Positions 14,428 to 15,575 of a stretch of 15,575 bases of DNA are shown here, one piece after another. This DNA comes from H111-94 sp034436045 (lineage in GTDB: Bacteria > Chloroflexota > Ktedonobacteria > Ktedonobacterales > Ktedonobacteraceae), in the NCBI GenBank assembly GCA_034436045.1, contig DAOTVZ010000233.1:1-15575 (forward strand), in the 5' to 3' direction. The position numbers and the translations under genes were made by a program. A model generated the notes under the pieces. It made no database searches, was not told the DNA's origin, and was given only the letters and a program-made list of their open reading frames with translations. Every line of letters begins with the position of its first letter. Position 1 is the stretch's first letter.

Positions 14428-15414
14428 CTACTGCGTATTTTGCTTCTCTACCCATTGAGAGAACGCATGCCACGCCTCTTCAAGATTTTGCGCTGTGTTG
14501 ATCTGTACCATCAGTTCTTCCAGCACATCCGGGTTTGTGATACGCTCCGCCTGCTGCTGTACTAAAGGCGTTAGCGGACGGAATCGTGTCTGCGTCATCC
14601 GCAGCAGCCAGCGGCGAGCCGTCTCTAACTGCCCTTCTTGCCGTCCTTCTTGCCGTCCTTCTTGTCGTCCTTCTTGTCGTCCTTTTTGCCATCCCTCTTG
14701 CCGTCCCTTTTCGTGACCCTCTTCGTGGGCAATGCGCCTGATTTCTCGAAAGATAGGAGTATCCTGTAATATATCGTACATGCTCTGAAACCTCCTGATA
14801 AGCCAGTCTAACTCGCTGCTCTGCTTACGCTCTAAGATTAAGGATGCAAAAGTAAAGCCTATCAGTTCCAAGGTATGCTTGTCTGCCTCGCTTACCATTG
14901 CATTCTGCTCAATCAGACGAAACATCCGCGTAATGGTTTCCCGACTCCTGCCGCCCTTTGTGAAGGGCAGCAAGGGCAATAGCGTGACCTCGCCAAGCTG
15001 GATGAGATCTTCAGATGTCCATTGACTTAATTCAACCACATGATACGGGAAGACCTGCTCTTCCTGCTTGCCCGCCACCGGCCACCTCGCTGGTGACGGT
15101 TTCATCGGCGTATCGTCCAGCAGATGAATAATGCAGGATACGACAGGTACCTTGTACTGCATCCGCGCAAGTATATTATACCGCAACAGACGCTCCGCCA
15201 TCTGCGCATCATAATAGGTCTGGAACTCAATGTGCAGTAGAAATAATTGTCCATCCAATTCGATGAGAAACAGCCCATCCATCTCTAAGGTTTCTTGTTT
15301 CAGCAGAGGGGAAAGGCTCTCAATAAAACGAGCCTGCGGAAGAATGAAGCGCACGAAAGCGGCAGGATTGGAGAAGATCAATTTTTTGATGGTATCGTCC
15401 CACGGTGTTGCCAT
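14428..15414 (-). CDS. Rpn-family / PD-(D/E)XK nuclease-like protein with GRQE-repeat tail
   Basis: A 328-residue protein of the Rpn/transposase-like PD-(D/E)XK nuclease group, whose members are abundant, mobile-looking genes in many bacteria; E. coli RpnA is a DNA nuclease that promotes recombination. The N-terminal nuclease core shows DDTIKKLI (6-13), the family start, Asp46 in LEMDGLFLIEL (the PD position), and HIEFQTYYD (61-69), the (D/E)-x-K motif in its usual E-x-Q form with Glu63 and Gln65. AERLLRYN (73-80) supplies the following helix. Residues 232-262 are a charged repeat built from GRQE units, then a helical C-terminal segment, WLLRMTQTRFRPLTPLV, seen in related proteins. The start has an excellent AAGGAGG site seven bases upstream. 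Nothing is truncated, so it is probably expressed. No partner gene or inverted repeats flank it. The biological role is unknown. Confidence 0.85.
   Translation of the reverse strand: MATPWDDTIKKLIFSNPAAFVRFILPQARFIESLSPLLKQETLEMDGLFLIELDGQLFLLHIEFQTYYDAQMAERLLRYNILARMQYKVPVVSCIIHLLDDTPMKPSPARWPVAGKQEEQVFPYHVVELSQWTSEDLIQLGEVTLLPLLPFTKGGRSRETITRMFRLIEQNAMVSEADKHTLELIGFTFASLILERKQSSELDWLIRRFQSMYDILQDTPIFREIRRIAHEEGHEKGRQEGWQKGRQEGRQEGRQEGRQEGQLETARRWLLRMTQTRFRPLTPLVQQQAERITNPDVLEELMVQINTAQNLEEAWHAFSQWVEKQNTQ
14629..14712. repeat. 12-base tandem repeat inside the Rpn-like gene
   Basis: Seven successive 12-base units of the form (C/T)CGTCCTTCTTG run in register; the central four are nearly identical and the outer ones diverged. 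On the coding strand each unit encodes four residues, giving GRQEGRQEGRQE. Because the unit is a multiple of three, gain or loss of copies keeps the frame. Confidence 0.9.
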
Positions 15415-15446
15415 GACCAGGCCTCCTTACCACGTTATATGAGGGC

Positions 15447-15452
15447 AGTATA
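15447..15452 (-). promoter_or_regulatory. Possible -10 box for the Rpn-like gene
   Basis: TATACT on the - strand lies 33 bases before the start codon in an AT-rich stretch. The matching -35 (TATATT, 17 bases further) is poor. Assigned by eye. Confidence 0.3.
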
Positions 15453-15526
15453 GCATATAGAAGACATAAAATATAGAGGTAATATATTAATTAGGAAAAA
15501 CTGAGTAGATATACAGACAACAATAA

Positions 15527-15560
15527 CAAAACTGTACTCAAGAAATTGAGTACAGTTTTG
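15527..15560. terminator. Perfect 15-bp hairpin with GAAA tetraloop, probable bidirectional terminator
   Basis: CAAAACTGTACTCAA (15527-15541) and TTGAGTACAGTTTTG (15546-15560) are exact inverted copies around a GAAA loop. An A-run opens the stem and a T-run closes it, so either strand gives a stem followed by a U-rich end; on the - strand TTTTGTTATTGTTG follows. No + strand gene ends here, so it most likely serves a - strand gene beyond the right edge. An operator or element end is possible. Confidence 0.6.
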
Positions 15561-15575
15561 CATTATCCATTATAT

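Noticed and set aside
14629..14712. The 12-base repeats considered as a CRISPR-like or iteron array.
   Set aside because: There are no spacers, the repeats are contiguous and in frame inside a coding sequence, and they encode the GRQE tail.
14428..15414. Rpn-like gene considered as a complete insertion sequence.
   Set aside because: No terminal inverted repeats or target-site duplications could be found on both sides. The hairpin at 15527-15560 has no partner near 14428.

Overview
The window looks like chromosomal DNA of moderate GC content from a Chloroflexota bacterium, most likely class Ktedonobacteria. This is an inference from three things: GTAGGGGC...GCCCCTAC-type intergenic palindromes, an Rpn/PD-(D/E)XK protein with a GRQE-repeat tail, and an MptB-like GT-C enzyme of the kind known from bacteria with one membrane. 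No rRNA, tRNA, CRISPR array, integrase or insertion sequence was recognised.

Region 1 (1-1643): a palindromic repeat, then an M20-peptidase-like protein whose catalytic and metal-binding positions look lost, then 318 bases without a convincing gene. Region 2 (1644-8010, all + strand) is a polysaccharide locus: a GT4 glycosyltransferase, a polyprenyl-phosphate sugar-1-phosphate transferase that would start the lipid-linked glycan, and a second GT4 enzyme. After a 130-base gap come a Wzz/YveK-like chain-length protein, a BY-kinase-like protein with eroded nucleotide-binding motifs and no tyrosine tail, and a single-pass anchored protein of unknown function. No Wzx flippase, Wzy polymerase or tyrosine phosphatase is present here. 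The locus ends at a long inverted repeat (8009-8100) placed between converging genes.

Region 3 (8110-13202): acetoacetyl-CoA synthetase on the - strand, divergent from a two-gene + strand unit. That unit encodes a polytopic GT-C glycosyltransferase resembling MptB and a type 2 isopentenyl-diphosphate isomerase, with reading frames overlapping by 17 bases. Polyprenol-phosphate sugar is the probable GT-C donor and the isomerase feeds polyprenol synthesis, so the pairing makes metabolic sense.

Region 4 (13193-15575, all - strand): MobA-type molybdenum cofactor guanylyltransferase, an uncharacterised three-helix membrane protein, and an Rpn-family nuclease-like protein containing a 12-base in-frame tandem repeat. 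A perfect 15-bp hairpin with a GAAA loop lies at the right edge.

The most unusual signals are two apparent pseudoenzymes (the M20-like and BY-kinase-like proteins) and the family of intergenic palindromes. I did not find a clearly new multi-gene system. The best candidate for an unusual one is the trio at 5745-8010: chain-length protein, pseudokinase and anchored protein.
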